DNA of 15,690 nucleotides from Caulobacteraceae bacterium (lineage in GTDB: Bacteria > Pseudomonadota > Alphaproteobacteria > Caulobacterales > Caulobacteraceae). The stretch is taken from NCBI GenBank assembly GCA_030151985.1, contig JASLDZ010000019.1, forward strand, positions 1 through 15,690, read 5' to 3'. The notes under the pieces were generated by a model that was not told where the DNA came from, ran no database searches, and saw only the letters and a list, made by a program, of their open reading frames with translations. The first letter of the stretch is position 1. Every line of letters begins with the position of its first letter. Shown piece after piece: positions 1-7,694 of this stretch. The position numbers were made by a program, and so were the translations under genes.

Positions 1-32
1 CCGAAGTCGTGGTCCTCTGCCCGCTCGCTCAT
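1..32 (-). CDS. cyoD: Cytochrome bo3 ubiquinol oxidase subunit IV (partial, N-terminus only)
   Basis: Only the first ten codons lie inside the window, reading MSERAEDHDF on the minus strand. The ATG at 32-30 overlaps the TGA stop of cyoC (31-29) in an ATGA arrangement, which is typical of translationally coupled subunits. The call rests mainly on position: in cyo operons the small three-helix subunit IV gene follows cyoC. The visible residues are hydrophilic, as expected for the N-terminal tail of CyoD before its first membrane helix. Nothing in this fragment alone proves identity. Confidence 0.7.
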   Translation of the reverse strand, partial: MSERAEDHDF

Positions 33-706
33 GCCTGCACCCCGATGAGGTAGACGACGGTGAACAGCGCCACCCAGATGATGTCCAGCGCGTGCCAGAA
101 CAGGCTGAAGCACATCATGCGGCGCAGGATGTCGGGCCTGAACCCCTTGGCGACGGTCTGCGCCATCTGGGTCAGGAGCCAAAGGAGGCCGACGCCCACG
201 TGCAGGCCGTGGCAGCCGACCAGGGTGAAGAAGGCGCTGAGGAAGGCGCTGCGCTGGGGCGTCGCCCCGCGCGCGGCCAGGTCGAGGAACTCGCGCAGCT
301 CCAGCCCCAGGAACGCCGCGCCCAGCACGAAGGTGACCGCCATGGCGGCGTGGAAGCGCAGCTTGTCACGCGAGCCGGTCGCCAGGCTGGCGAGCCCGCA
401 GGAGAAGCTGGACGCCAGGAGGCACCCGGTCTCGATGGCGACGTTGGTCAGGTCGAACAGCTCGCGCGGTCCCGGCCCTCCCGCCTGCGCGCCCCGCAGC
501 ACCGCGTAGGCCGCGAACAGGCCTGAGAACATCACGATGTCGCTGAGCAGGAAGATCCAGAAGCCGTAGCCGACGATGATCCGCTTCGACGCGGGGCCGC
601 CGTCGCCATGGCCGGGCGCGTGGCCGTGCGGGCCGTGCGCGGCCGCGTGACGCGCCGCGCCCATGCGGTAAGGGTCGTGGGCGGGGGAGGCTGCGGCGTC
701 GCTCAC
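29..706 (-). CDS. cyoC: Cytochrome bo3 ubiquinol oxidase subunit III
   Basis: Subunit III of the heme-copper quinol oxidase, an integral inner-membrane protein that packs beside subunit I and has no redox centre. The protein is 225 residues, slightly longer than E. coli CyoC (204) because of a His/Ala/Gly-rich N-terminal tail (residues 19-38). Five hydrophobic segments follow. The GYGFWIFLLSDIVMFSGLFA stretch, FLSAFFTLVGCHGLHV, and the C-terminal FSLFWHALDIIWVALFTVVY are characteristic of the COX3 family. The start is taken as GTG at 706-704, which overlaps the cyoB TGA (705-703) as GTGA. An in-frame ATG at codon 15 (664) is an alternative, but no clear Shine-Dalgarno sequence decides between them. 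Translational coupling with cyoB favours the GTG. Confidence 0.93.
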   Translation of the reverse strand: MSDAAASPAHDPYRMGAARHAAAHGPHGHAPGHGDGGPASKRIIVGYGFWIFLLSDIVMFSGLFAAYAVLRGAQAGGPGPRELFDLTNVAIETGCLLASSFSCGLASLATGSRDKLRFHAAMAVTFVLGAAFLGLELREFLDLAARGATPQRSAFLSAFFTLVGCHGLHVGVGLLWLLTQMAQTVAKGFRPDILRRMMCFSLFWHALDIIWVALFTVVYLIGVQA

Positions 707-2709
707 GGGCGGGGCCCGGTGTAGGTGGCCAGCGCCACGGTGCGCGCCTCGCGGTTGCGCCGGTCCAGCCGGGCGACCTCGGCGGCGGGCACGACGTACT
801 CCGGATGGTCGCGCCAGGCGAAGACCACGAAGGTGGCGTAGGCGCCGACGAAGCCCAGGATCGCCAGCCACCAGATGTGCCAGATCAGGGCGAAGCCGAT
901 CGCGGTGGCGAAGAAGGCGCAGACGAAGCCCGTGGGGCTGTTCAGCGGCATCTCCACGTCCTCGTAGTCGGGCTCGTCGCGCAGGCGGGCCTGCTCGCGA
1001 GCGCGCTGCTTGATCGTCCAGTAGGGCTCCTCCCCCTCGACCCGGGGCAGGACGGCGAAGTTGAACACCGGCGGCGGCGAGGGGGTGGCCCACTCGAGCG
1101 AGCGGCCATCCCACGGGTCGCCCGTCTTGTCGCGGAGCGCCTCGCGGTTGCGGATGGAGACCACCAGCTGGGTGATCTGGCAGACCATCCCGCAGGCCAG
1201 GAGCGCGGTGCCGAACGCCGACCACAGCAGCCACGGCCGCCACATCTCGACGTCGTAGTGCTGCATCCGCCGCGTCATGCCGAGCAGGCCGGCGATGTAG
1301 AGCGGGATGAAGGTGAAGTAGAAGCCGGCCAGCGCGAACCAGAAGGACGCCTTGCCCCAGCCCTCGTGCAGGGTGAAGCCGAACGCCTTGGGCCACCAGT
1401 AGGTCAGGCCCGCGAAGGCGCCGAACAGCACGCCGCCGATGATGACGTTGTGGAAATGCGCCACCAGGAACATGCTGTTGTGCAGCACGAAGTCGGCCGG
1501 CGGCACGGCCAGCAGCACGCCCGTCATGCCGCCGATCACGAAGGTGACCATGAAGCCCATGGCCCACAGCATGGGCGTCGCGAAGCGGATGCGGCCGCCG
1601 TACATGGTGAAGAGCCAGTTGTAGACCTTCACGCCGGTCCCCACCGCGATCACGCTGGTGGCGATGCCGAAGGCGGCGTTCACGTCTCCGCCCGCGCCCA
1701 TGGTGAAGAAGTGGTGCAGCCACACCGTGAACGACACGATGCAGATGAACAGCGTCGCCGCCACCATCGAGCGGTAGCCGAACAGGGGCTTGGACGAGAA
1801 GGTGGAGATCACCTCCGAAAAGATGCCGAAGGCGGGCAGCACCAGGATGTAGACCTCCGGATGCCCCCACGCCCAGATGAGGTTCATGAACATCATCGGG
1901 TTGCCGCCGGCCTCGTTGGTGAAGAAGTGGAAGCCGAGGTAGCGGTCCAGCGTCAGCATCGCCAAGGTGGCGGTCAGGATCGGGAAGGCGGCCACGATCA
2001 GGAGGTTGGACGCCAGCGACGTCCAGCAGAACATCGGCATGCGCAGGTAGCTCATGCCCGGCGCCCGCATCTTCAGGATCGTGGTGACGAGGTTGATCCC
2101 CGACATCAGCGTGCCGACGCCTGAAATCTGGATCGCCCACAGGTAGTAGTCGACGCCCACCCCCGGCGAGTAGGCCGTCTCCGACAGGGGCGGGTAGGGC
2201 AGCCAGCCGGTGCGGGCGAACTCGCCGATCACCAGCGAGATGTTGACCAGGAGGGCGCCGGTGGCGGTCAGCCAGAAGCTCACCGAGTTCAGCGTCGGGA
2301 ACGCCACGTCCCGCACCCCGAGCTGCAGCGGCACGACGAGGTTCATCAGCCCGATGATGAACGGCATGGCGCCGAAGAAGATCATGATCGTCCCGTGCGC
2401 CGAGAAGATCTGGTCGTAGTGCTCCGGCTGCAGGTAGCCTCCGCCGTGGAAGGCGACGGCCTGCTGGGAGCGCATCATCACCGCGTCCGCGAACCCGCGG
2501 ACCAGCATCACCAGCGCCAGCAGCGTGTACATCACGCCGATGCGCTTGTGGTCGACCGAGGTGATCCACTCGTTCCAGACGTAGGGCGCCCACCCCTTCA
2601 GGATCACCCAGCCGATCACGCCGCAGATCACGAGCGCCACGACGGCCGAGGCGACCATGGGGATCGGCTGGTCGAGGGGGATGGCGCTCCAGCTCAGCTT
2701 GCCTAGCAT
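703..2709 (-). CDS. cyoB: Cytochrome bo3 ubiquinol oxidase subunit I
   Basis: Catalytic subunit I of the proton-pumping quinol oxidase, which oxidises ubiquinol and reduces O2 to water at a heme o3-CuB centre in the inner membrane. At 668 residues it is close to E. coli CyoB (663) and aligns along its whole length. Expected residues are present: low-spin heme ligands H105 and H418+2 (H420); CuB ligands H283, H332 and H333; the Tyr cross-linked to His, Y287; heme o3 ligand H418. The ubiquinone-site residues R71, D75, H97 and Q100 are present, as are proton-channel residues D134, E285 and K361. GWAPYVWNEWITSVDHKRIG near the start and the long C-terminal extension with WHIWWLAI identify the CyoB subtype rather than a cytochrome c oxidase CtaD. 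Start ATG at 2709 lies 4 bases after the cyoA stop, with CCGGAG about 10 bases upstream inside the cyoA end. Confidence 0.98.
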   Translation of the reverse strand: MLGKLSWSAIPLDQPIPMVASAVVALVICGVIGWVILKGWAPYVWNEWITSVDHKRIGVMYTLLALVMLVRGFADAVMMRSQQAVAFHGGGYLQPEHYDQIFSAHGTIMIFFGAMPFIIGLMNLVVPLQLGVRDVAFPTLNSVSFWLTATGALLVNISLVIGEFARTGWLPYPPLSETAYSPGVGVDYYLWAIQISGVGTLMSGINLVTTILKMRAPGMSYLRMPMFCWTSLASNLLIVAAFPILTATLAMLTLDRYLGFHFFTNEAGGNPMMFMNLIWAWGHPEVYILVLPAFGIFSEVISTFSSKPLFGYRSMVAATLFICIVSFTVWLHHFFTMGAGGDVNAAFGIATSVIAVGTGVKVYNWLFTMYGGRIRFATPMLWAMGFMVTFVIGGMTGVLLAVPPADFVLHNSMFLVAHFHNVIIGGVLFGAFAGLTYWWPKAFGFTLHEGWGKASFWFALAGFYFTFIPLYIAGLLGMTRRMQHYDVEMWRPWLLWSAFGTALLACGMVCQITQLVVSIRNREALRDKTGDPWDGRSLEWATPSPPPVFNFAVLPRVEGEEPYWTIKQRAREQARLRDEPDYEDVEMPLNSPTGFVCAFFATAIGFALIWHIWWLAILGFVGAYATFVVFAWRDHPEYVVPAAEVARLDRRNREARTVALATYTGPRP

Positions 2710-2713
2710 CGCG

Positions 2714-3604
2714 TCAGCGCTCCGGCTGGGGGGAGGTCTGCGGTCCGCCGCGTCCCGTCTGCGGGCCGGGGCCGGGGGGCGTCTTCTGCGAGGCGATCGC
2801 CTGGAACAGGTCCGGGGCCACGGCGCCGTAGCCGATCGGCGTCTTCACGACGCCCTGCCGCGCCAGCTCGCCATAGGCCTTGAGGTCGAGCGCCGGTCCC
2901 TGCCCTCGCGCGCCCTGCGCCCAGGCGTCGAAGGCGGCGGGCGGGACGGCGCGCACCTTGAAGCGCATGTCGGGGAAGCCGTCTCCGCTGAAATGGGCGG
3001 AGAGCCCCTCGTACTCGCCCGGACGGTCGGCCTGCAGGTTCAGGCGGGTGACCATGCCGTTCATCGTGTAGATTTGGCTGCCCAGCCGCGGCACGAAGAA
3101 GACGTTGAAGACGCTGGCGGAGGTGAGGTCGAACCGCACCGGCCGGCCCGCGGGCAGCACCAGCGCGTTGACGCTCGCCACCCCCTGCTGCGGGTAGATG
3201 AACAGCCACTTCCAATCGAGCGAGACGACCTGCACCTCCAGCGGCGGCTCCCTGGAGGGCAAGGGTTTGGCCGGGTCCAGCGTGTGCGAGCCGATCCAGA
3301 TCACCCCGCCCAGGAACAGGATCACCAGGATCGGGATGGACCAGACGATGATCTCGATCCGGCCGGAATAGACGAAGTCGGGCCGGTAGGTCGCGCGGGT
3401 GTTGGACGCCCGGAACCACCAGGCGAACGCCAGGGTCGCCAGGATCGTAGGGACGACGATCGCCAGCATGATCGCCAGCGAGTCGAGCAGGATCGTGCGC
3501 TCGCCCGCGGCGACGGGCCCCGCGGGGCTCAGCACGCCCGGCCCGCAGCCGCCGAGCGCCGCCGTCGCCGCGACCGCCAGACCTGTCGTCAGCCAGCGCG
3601 CCAT
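2714..3604 (-). CDS. cyoA: Cytochrome bo3 ubiquinol oxidase subunit II (lipoprotein)
   Basis: Subunit II of the bo3 oxidase, 296 residues from the chosen ATG at 3604. The N-terminus is a lipoprotein signal with lipobox LGGC (acylated Cys20). Two membrane helices follow (about residues 36-60 and 77-100), then a periplasmic cupredoxin-like domain. SLDWKWLFIYPQQGVASVN and FNVFFVPRLGSQIYTMNGM match CyoA closely. The cysteines, His and Met that bind CuA in cytochrome c oxidases are absent, which marks a quinol rather than cytochrome c oxidase. The C-terminus is a short Gly/Pro/Gln-rich tail. A longer reading from a GTG at 3643 adds 13 residues. The ATG at 3604 is preferred because an AGGCGG-like Shine-Dalgarno sequence lies just upstream and it gives a normal lipoprotein signal. 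It is the first gene of the cyo operon. Confidence 0.94.
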   Translation of the reverse strand: MARWLTTGLAVAATAALGGCGPGVLSPAGPVAAGERTILLDSLAIMLAIVVPTILATLAFAWWFRASNTRATYRPDFVYSGRIEIIVWSIPILVILFLGGVIWIGSHTLDPAKPLPSREPPLEVQVVSLDWKWLFIYPQQGVASVNALVLPAGRPVRFDLTSASVFNVFFVPRLGSQIYTMNGMVTRLNLQADRPGEYEGLSAHFSGDGFPDMRFKVRAVPPAAFDAWAQGARGQGPALDLKAYGELARQGVVKTPIGYGAVAPDLFQAIASQKTPPGPGPQTGRGGPQTSPQPER

Positions 3605-3718
3605 CCCACCGCCTGTGCGAACGCCCGTCGCCCGGGTCGTCACGGCTTGTAGGGGGCGGACGGCGGCGGGGCTAGCGAAGCTGTTCGACTATCAGCGCTC
3701 GCGTCCCGGGACGAGGGC
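3605..3718 (-). promoter_or_regulatory. Leader/promoter region of the cyo operon
   Basis: This gap lies between the hairpin after the M1 aminopeptidase gene and cyoA. It must hold the cyo promoter if the hairpin terminates transcription. On the minus strand it contains GCTAGCCC (near 3678-3671), loosely like the -10 element of Caulobacter housekeeping promoters, but I see no convincing paired -35. No known regulator site was identified. The assignment is positional. Confidence 0.3.
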
Positions 3719-3740
3719 GGGGGCGGCCGAGGCCGCCCCC
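3719..3740 (-). terminator. GC-rich hairpin downstream of the M1 aminopeptidase gene
   Basis: A perfect 10-bp inverted repeat, GGGGGCGGCC at 3719-3728 and GGCCGCCCCC at 3731-3740, is separated by a 2-base centre (the actual loop would be about 4 bases). It begins 8 bases after the stop of the minus-strand aminopeptidase gene, the usual place for an intrinsic terminator. No run of U follows (the minus strand continues GCCCTCGTCC), so termination may be weak, factor-assisted, or the stem may instead protect the mRNA 3' end. Confidence 0.5.
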
Positions 3741-3748
3741 GGATCGCG

Positions 3749-6406
3749 TCAGCCGGCCGCCTTCAGCGCCGCCGCCAGGTCCGCCTGGCGGGCGGCCTTG
3801 AGGTCGCCGCAGTGGCGCACCGTCTCCACCGTGCGGTCGAACGCCAGCTCGCCGCGGCCCAGCGCCTTGACCTTGGGCCCTAGCGTCGCCTCGATCTTGC
3901 CCGCCTGCTCGGCCGAGCACTGCGCGCCCAGCACGCCAGGCAGGCGGCTGGAGACGAACACGCCGTTGGAGCCGGAGGCCAGCTTCTCGTAGTTGGCGAT
4001 CAGCCATTCGCCCGCCGCGTCCTTGGTCTCGGCCGTGGTGACGAGCCCCTGCAGGAAGCCCAGCCGCTCCAGCGGGCGAAGGCGCGGATCGCTGAAGCCG
4101 ATGATCCAGGCCGCCACGTCCTCGCGGCCCGTGCCGCCGATCGAACCCAGCGCCGCGCTGCGGAACACCGGGTCCTCGCTCGCCAGCGCCTTGTCGGCCA
4201 CCGCCTTCGCCGCGGGAACGCCGTCGGCCTTGATGTAGGCTCCGAAGGCGTCGCCCATGAAGCCCTGGTCCAGCGCCTTGGCGTCGCCGCCCAGGTAGGC
4301 CTTGGCCGCGGCGGCGAGCCTGGCGTTCACCGCCGCGTCGGCCGCCTCGTCCGCCACGAGGCCCACGAGCTGCTGGCGCAGCTTCTGCTTGTCCGGGTCC
4401 TCCGAGGCGTAGACGCCCGCCGCCGGGTCGAAGCCCATGGCGTTCAGCCGGGGCGCGTAGAGGCCTTCCATGAAGCGGCGGTAGTCGGCCACGGCGTCCC
4501 CGGCGATCAGGCCGCGCAGGCGCAGGCCCGCCAGGCGGCCGCCCGGCATGAGGCTCGCGCTCGCGTCGGGCTGGCCGAGCATGGACTTGGCCTCCGCGAG
4601 CAGGCTGGAGGCGGGCGCATGGCCGGCGCGGAAGCTGGCCCACAGGCTGTCGTCCGCCGCCAGCGCCTCGCCGGCGGGCAGGCTGGGCAGCGCCTGGATG
4701 AGCGTTTTCCAGTCCTCGGAGGGGAGTTCGAAGCGGTAGTAGCCCGTGCCGCCCGCGTTGGGCATGAGCGCGCCTCCCGCCGGGGTGCGGAACGACGTGG
4801 AGGGCTTGTCCAGGAGGTTGCAGATGCGCTGGTCGCCGTCGCGGACGCAGACCGGGATGATCCACCGTTCCGGCTGCGGCTTGGAGCCCAGGAAGGCGTA
4901 GCGGGACTGCGTCGCGGTCCAGGTGTCGCCGCTGCGGGTGAAGCTGACCACCGGCACGCCGGGCTGGTCCACGAAGCTCTTCATCGCCGCGAGGATGCGC
5001 GGGTCGTGCGCCGCGTCCGCCAGCGCCCCGAAGAACTGCTCGGTCGTCGCGTTGCCGTACATGTGCCGCGACAGGTGCAGCCGCACGCCGGCCTTGAACT
5101 GGTCGTCGCCCATGTAGGCGGCGATCATCGCGATCACCTGGCCGCCCTTGCCGTAGGTGATGTTGTCGAAGGCGCCGTCGATCTGGCTGTTCTCGGCGAT
5201 GTGCTGGTGGATCGGCCGGCCGACCTCCAGCGCGTCGGTGTTCATGGCGGCCAGGCCCTCGGAGATCGCGCCGGTGCCGATGTGCAGCTCGGGCCGCCAG
5301 GCGTTGCCGATGCGGTAGCCCATCCAGTTGGCGAAGCTCTCGTTCAGCCAGATGTCGTCCCACCAGTCGGGGCTGACGAGGTCGCCGAACCACTGGTGGC
5401 TGAGCTCGTGGCTGACCACCATGCCGAACACCTGCCGCTGCTGGGTGGTCGCGCCCTTGTCCAGCACGATGATGTCGTCGGCGTAGGTGTCGGCGCCGGC
5501 GTTCTCCATGGCGCCCGGCATCTCGGGGCTGCCGATCTGGTCCAGCTTGGGGAAGGGGAAGGGCTGGCCGAAGTAGTCCTCGAGCAGCGTCACGATCCGA
5601 GGCGTCTCGGCCATGACGTAGTCGGTCTTGCCCGCCTGCGCCTGGGTGACGGCGACGCCGAGCGGCAGCGGCGCCTTCCGATAGGCGTCCGGCGGCACGG
5701 CGCCGGTGGGGTGGGCGAACGGGCCGGTGTCGATGGCCACGAGGTAGGTCGGCAGCGGTTTGGTGGTCGCGAAGCGGTGCGTCTCCATCGCGCCCGCCCC
5801 CGATCCGGCCCTCGTCACGCCGCTCTCGAGCGTGTTGGTGACCACGACCAGCCCCGGATCGGTGGTGACCGAGACGGTGAAGGGCGTCTTGAAGCCCGGC
5901 TCGTCGAACGAGGGGTAGGCGGCGCGGGCGTCGGTCGATTCGAACTGGGTCCAGCTGTACCAGCGGTCGCCGACCTTGATGTGATAGAGGCCCGACGGAC
6001 TGTCGCCGAACGTCCCCTCGTAGTCGAACTTGAGCGTCGTCTTGCCGGCCGGCAGCGCCTGCGGGAAGTCGAGGCGCACGACGCCGGTGGGATCGACCTG
6101 CGTCCAGGTCGCGGCCACCGCCTTGCCGCCGACCACCGCCACCGCCTTGGAGACCTTCAGGTCGCGGCCGTGCATGTAGAGCTTCTTCGTCGCCGCCTTG
6201 AGCGTGACGTCGATCTCGTCGTGGCCCGAGAACCCGGGCTGATCGGGGCGGATGGTGAAGTCCAGGCGATAGGCGGAGGGCCGCGCCGCGTCGCTCAGTC
6301 GGCCCTTCGGCGCGTCGGGATCGGTCGTCTGCGCCCGGGCGCTTGTCGAGACGGCCGCGGTCGACAGGAAGGCCAGGCACGCGCCCGCCAGGAGAAGTCG
6401 CTTCAT
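3749..6406 (-). CDS. Exported M1-family zinc aminopeptidase
   Basis: An 885-residue gluzincin aminopeptidase that removes N-terminal residues from peptides, probably in the periplasm or outside the cell. A Sec signal peptide covers about residues 1-26 (MKRLLLAGACLAFL...ARAQ). The N-terminal beta domain runs to about residue 260. The catalytic domain carries substrate motif GAMEN (298-302), zinc motif HELSH (H333, E334, H337), third ligand E356 exactly 19 residues after H337, and the transition-state Tyr at Y418. The C-terminal half looks like the ERAP1-type helical repeat domain. Length fits the family. The ATG at 6406 is chosen because GAGGGG (6418-6413) sits 6 bases upstream and it begins the signal peptide. 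Cytoplasmic PepN lacks such a signal, so I do not assign that symbol. It lies 145 bases downstream of the PLP-enzyme gene, probably as its own unit. Confidence 0.93.
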   Translation of the reverse strand: MKRLLLAGACLAFLSTAAVSTSARAQTTDPDAPKGRLSDAARPSAYRLDFTIRPDQPGFSGHDEIDVTLKAATKKLYMHGRDLKVSKAVAVVGGKAVAATWTQVDPTGVVRLDFPQALPAGKTTLKFDYEGTFGDSPSGLYHIKVGDRWYSWTQFESTDARAAYPSFDEPGFKTPFTVSVTTDPGLVVVTNTLESGVTRAGSGAGAMETHRFATTKPLPTYLVAIDTGPFAHPTGAVPPDAYRKAPLPLGVAVTQAQAGKTDYVMAETPRIVTLLEDYFGQPFPFPKLDQIGSPEMPGAMENAGADTYADDIIVLDKGATTQQRQVFGMVVSHELSHQWFGDLVSPDWWDDIWLNESFANWMGYRIGNAWRPELHIGTGAISEGLAAMNTDALEVGRPIHQHIAENSQIDGAFDNITYGKGGQVIAMIAAYMGDDQFKAGVRLHLSRHMYGNATTEQFFGALADAAHDPRILAAMKSFVDQPGVPVVSFTRSGDTWTATQSRYAFLGSKPQPERWIIPVCVRDGDQRICNLLDKPSTSFRTPAGGALMPNAGGTGYYRFELPSEDWKTLIQALPSLPAGEALAADDSLWASFRAGHAPASSLLAEAKSMLGQPDASASLMPGGRLAGLRLRGLIAGDAVADYRRFMEGLYAPRLNAMGFDPAAGVYASEDPDKQKLRQQLVGLVADEAADAAVNARLAAAAKAYLGGDAKALDQGFMGDAFGAYIKADGVPAAKAVADKALASEDPVFRSAALGSIGGTGREDVAAWIIGFSDPRLRPLERLGFLQGLVTTAETKDAAGEWLIANYEKLASGSNGVFVSSRLPGVLGAQCSAEQAGKIEATLGPKVKALGRGELAFDRTVETVRHCGDLKAARQADLAAALKAAG

Positions 6407-6551
6407 CGTTCGCCCCTCAACGCCCGGCCGCCGCCTCGAAGCGGGCGCGGCGGGCCGCATCCCGCACCGGCGGGAGCCCCAGGGTCGCGACGATGGCGCC
6501 CGCTCCGCGCCCGCTCAAGTTACATGCGCGCAAGCTAGGCCGTGGACGTCG

Positions 6552-7694
6552 TCAGCGGGACATTCCCCGCGCCGTCACCGGCCACAGCGCCACCAGGCTC
6601 TCGCCCCGCACCACATGGTAGGTCGCGTAGAGGTTCACGGTGGGGTCGCAGTGCGGGGCCGCCAGGGTCACGCGGTCGGCGAGCCCGGGGCGCTCGTTCG
6701 CGCCCGAGGGCAGGATCACCGCCCCATGCTCGTCGCCCATGAAGGCGTAGGCGGCGCCCTCCGGCGCGCCCGAGAGGATGCGCGGCCGCTCCGCATCGGT
6801 GGAGAAGGCCTTGAAGCCGGCGTCGATGGTGACGAGCGGCCCGGCGTTGGCGCTCACCACCCGCGCGTCTACCATCAGGGCGGTCTCGTAAGGATTGGGG
6901 CCGTCGGGCGTGAGCGCGCAGGCGCCGTACTGGTCGTCCATGAAGACGTAGGAGCCGACCTGCAGCTCGGTGAAGACGCCTTCCTCGACATCGATGCGGT
7001 GCGTGCCGGTGCCGCCGCCGGTGACGATCGCGGGCGCGAAGCCCGCCTCCGTCAAGGCGGCGATGACGGTGCGCAGGTAGGCGGTGCGGTCGGCGATCGC
7101 TTCGCGGCGGCTGGCCCACCTCTCGATGTGCTGCTCGGCGCCGCAGTAGAACTGCACGCCCCTGAGCGTCAGCGCGGGCAGGTCGGCGATCGTGTGCGCC
7201 AGCGCCACGGCCGCCTCGGGCGAGGCCACGCCTGTGCGGCGGATGCCGGGATCGACGTCGATGATCACCTTCAGCGGCTTGCCCTCGCCGACCTCGTCGG
7301 CGAGGGCGCGGGCGTTGTCGGGATGGTCGACGACCACCATCAGGTCGTCCATCCGCGCGTTCAGCGCCGCGAGCCGGGCGATGGCGGGCGGGGAGACCAC
7401 GGGCGAGGTGATGTGCAGCCCTTCGATCCCGCCCTCGGCCAACGCTTCCGCCTCGCCCAGCTTGGCGCAGCACAGGCCCACCGCGCCCGCCGCGACCTGG
7501 CGCCGGGCGATGTCCACGCTCTTGTGCGTCTTGGCGTGCGGGCGGAGCGCGACGCCGTGGGCGGCCGCGAACTCCGCCATCCGCGCGATGTTGCGGTCCA
7601 GCGCGTCCAGCTCGACGACCAGCACGGGCGTGTTCAGCCGCGCCCGGCCGTCAGGCTCGCCGACGAGGGCGCCGTGGAGCGCGACGTCATCCAT
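6552..7694 (-). CDS. PLP-dependent D-threonine aldolase / D-serine dehydratase-like (DSD1-family) enzyme
   Basis: A 380-residue fold-type III PLP enzyme with an alanine-racemase-like N-terminal barrel and a C-terminal metal-binding beta domain. The PLP lysine is K55 in LRPHAKTHKS. A glycine-rich phosphate-binding stretch is seen at GGGTGTH (about 226-232). The C-terminal metal motif is HCDPTVNLY, giving H348-C349-D350. Characterised D-threonine aldolases bind their divalent metal through a His-x-Asp pair, while eukaryotic D-serine dehydratases use His-x-Cys for zinc. Residue number and length (about 380) also fit the aldolase branch. The likely reaction is retro-aldol cleavage of D-beta-hydroxy amino acids to glycine and an aldehyde, but dehydratase activity cannot be excluded. 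The start ATG overlaps the end of the upstream FAD oxidase gene by 8 bases, so the two are probably co-translated. Confidence 0.85.
   Translation of the reverse strand: MDDVALHGALVGEPDGRARLNTPVLVVELDALDRNIARMAEFAAAHGVALRPHAKTHKSVDIARRQVAAGAVGLCCAKLGEAEALAEGGIEGLHITSPVVSPPAIARLAALNARMDDLMVVVDHPDNARALADEVGEGKPLKVIIDVDPGIRRTGVASPEAAVALAHTIADLPALTLRGVQFYCGAEQHIERWASRREAIADRTAYLRTVIAALTEAGFAPAIVTGGGTGTHRIDVEEGVFTELQVGSYVFMDDQYGACALTPDGPNPYETALMVDARVVSANAGPLVTIDAGFKAFSTDAERPRILSGAPEGAAYAFMGDEHGAVILPSGANERPGLADRVTLAAPHCDPTVNLYATYHVVRGESLVALWPVTARGMSR

Noticed and set aside
805..2124. Long open frame on the plus strand opposite cyoB
   Set aside because: The translation is rich in Arg, His, Gly and Asp with no hydrophobic core or known motif. 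It is an antisense frame kept open by high GC, while the minus strand encodes full-length CyoB.
706..2593. Very long upstream extension of the cyoC frame through cyoB
   Set aside because: The extension is an out-of-frame reading of cyoB. Only the last 225 residues match subunit III, starting at the GTG overlapping the cyoB stop.
2714..3604. Possible cytochrome c oxidase subunit II
   Set aside because: The CuA-binding Cys/His/Met set is missing and the sequence follows CyoA, so it is a quinol oxidase subunit.
4619..6538. 639-residue open frame on the plus strand opposite the M1 aminopeptidase
   Set aside because: Low-complexity Arg/Gly/Val/Asp-rich composition without motifs, fully opposite a gene with an intact HEXXH site.
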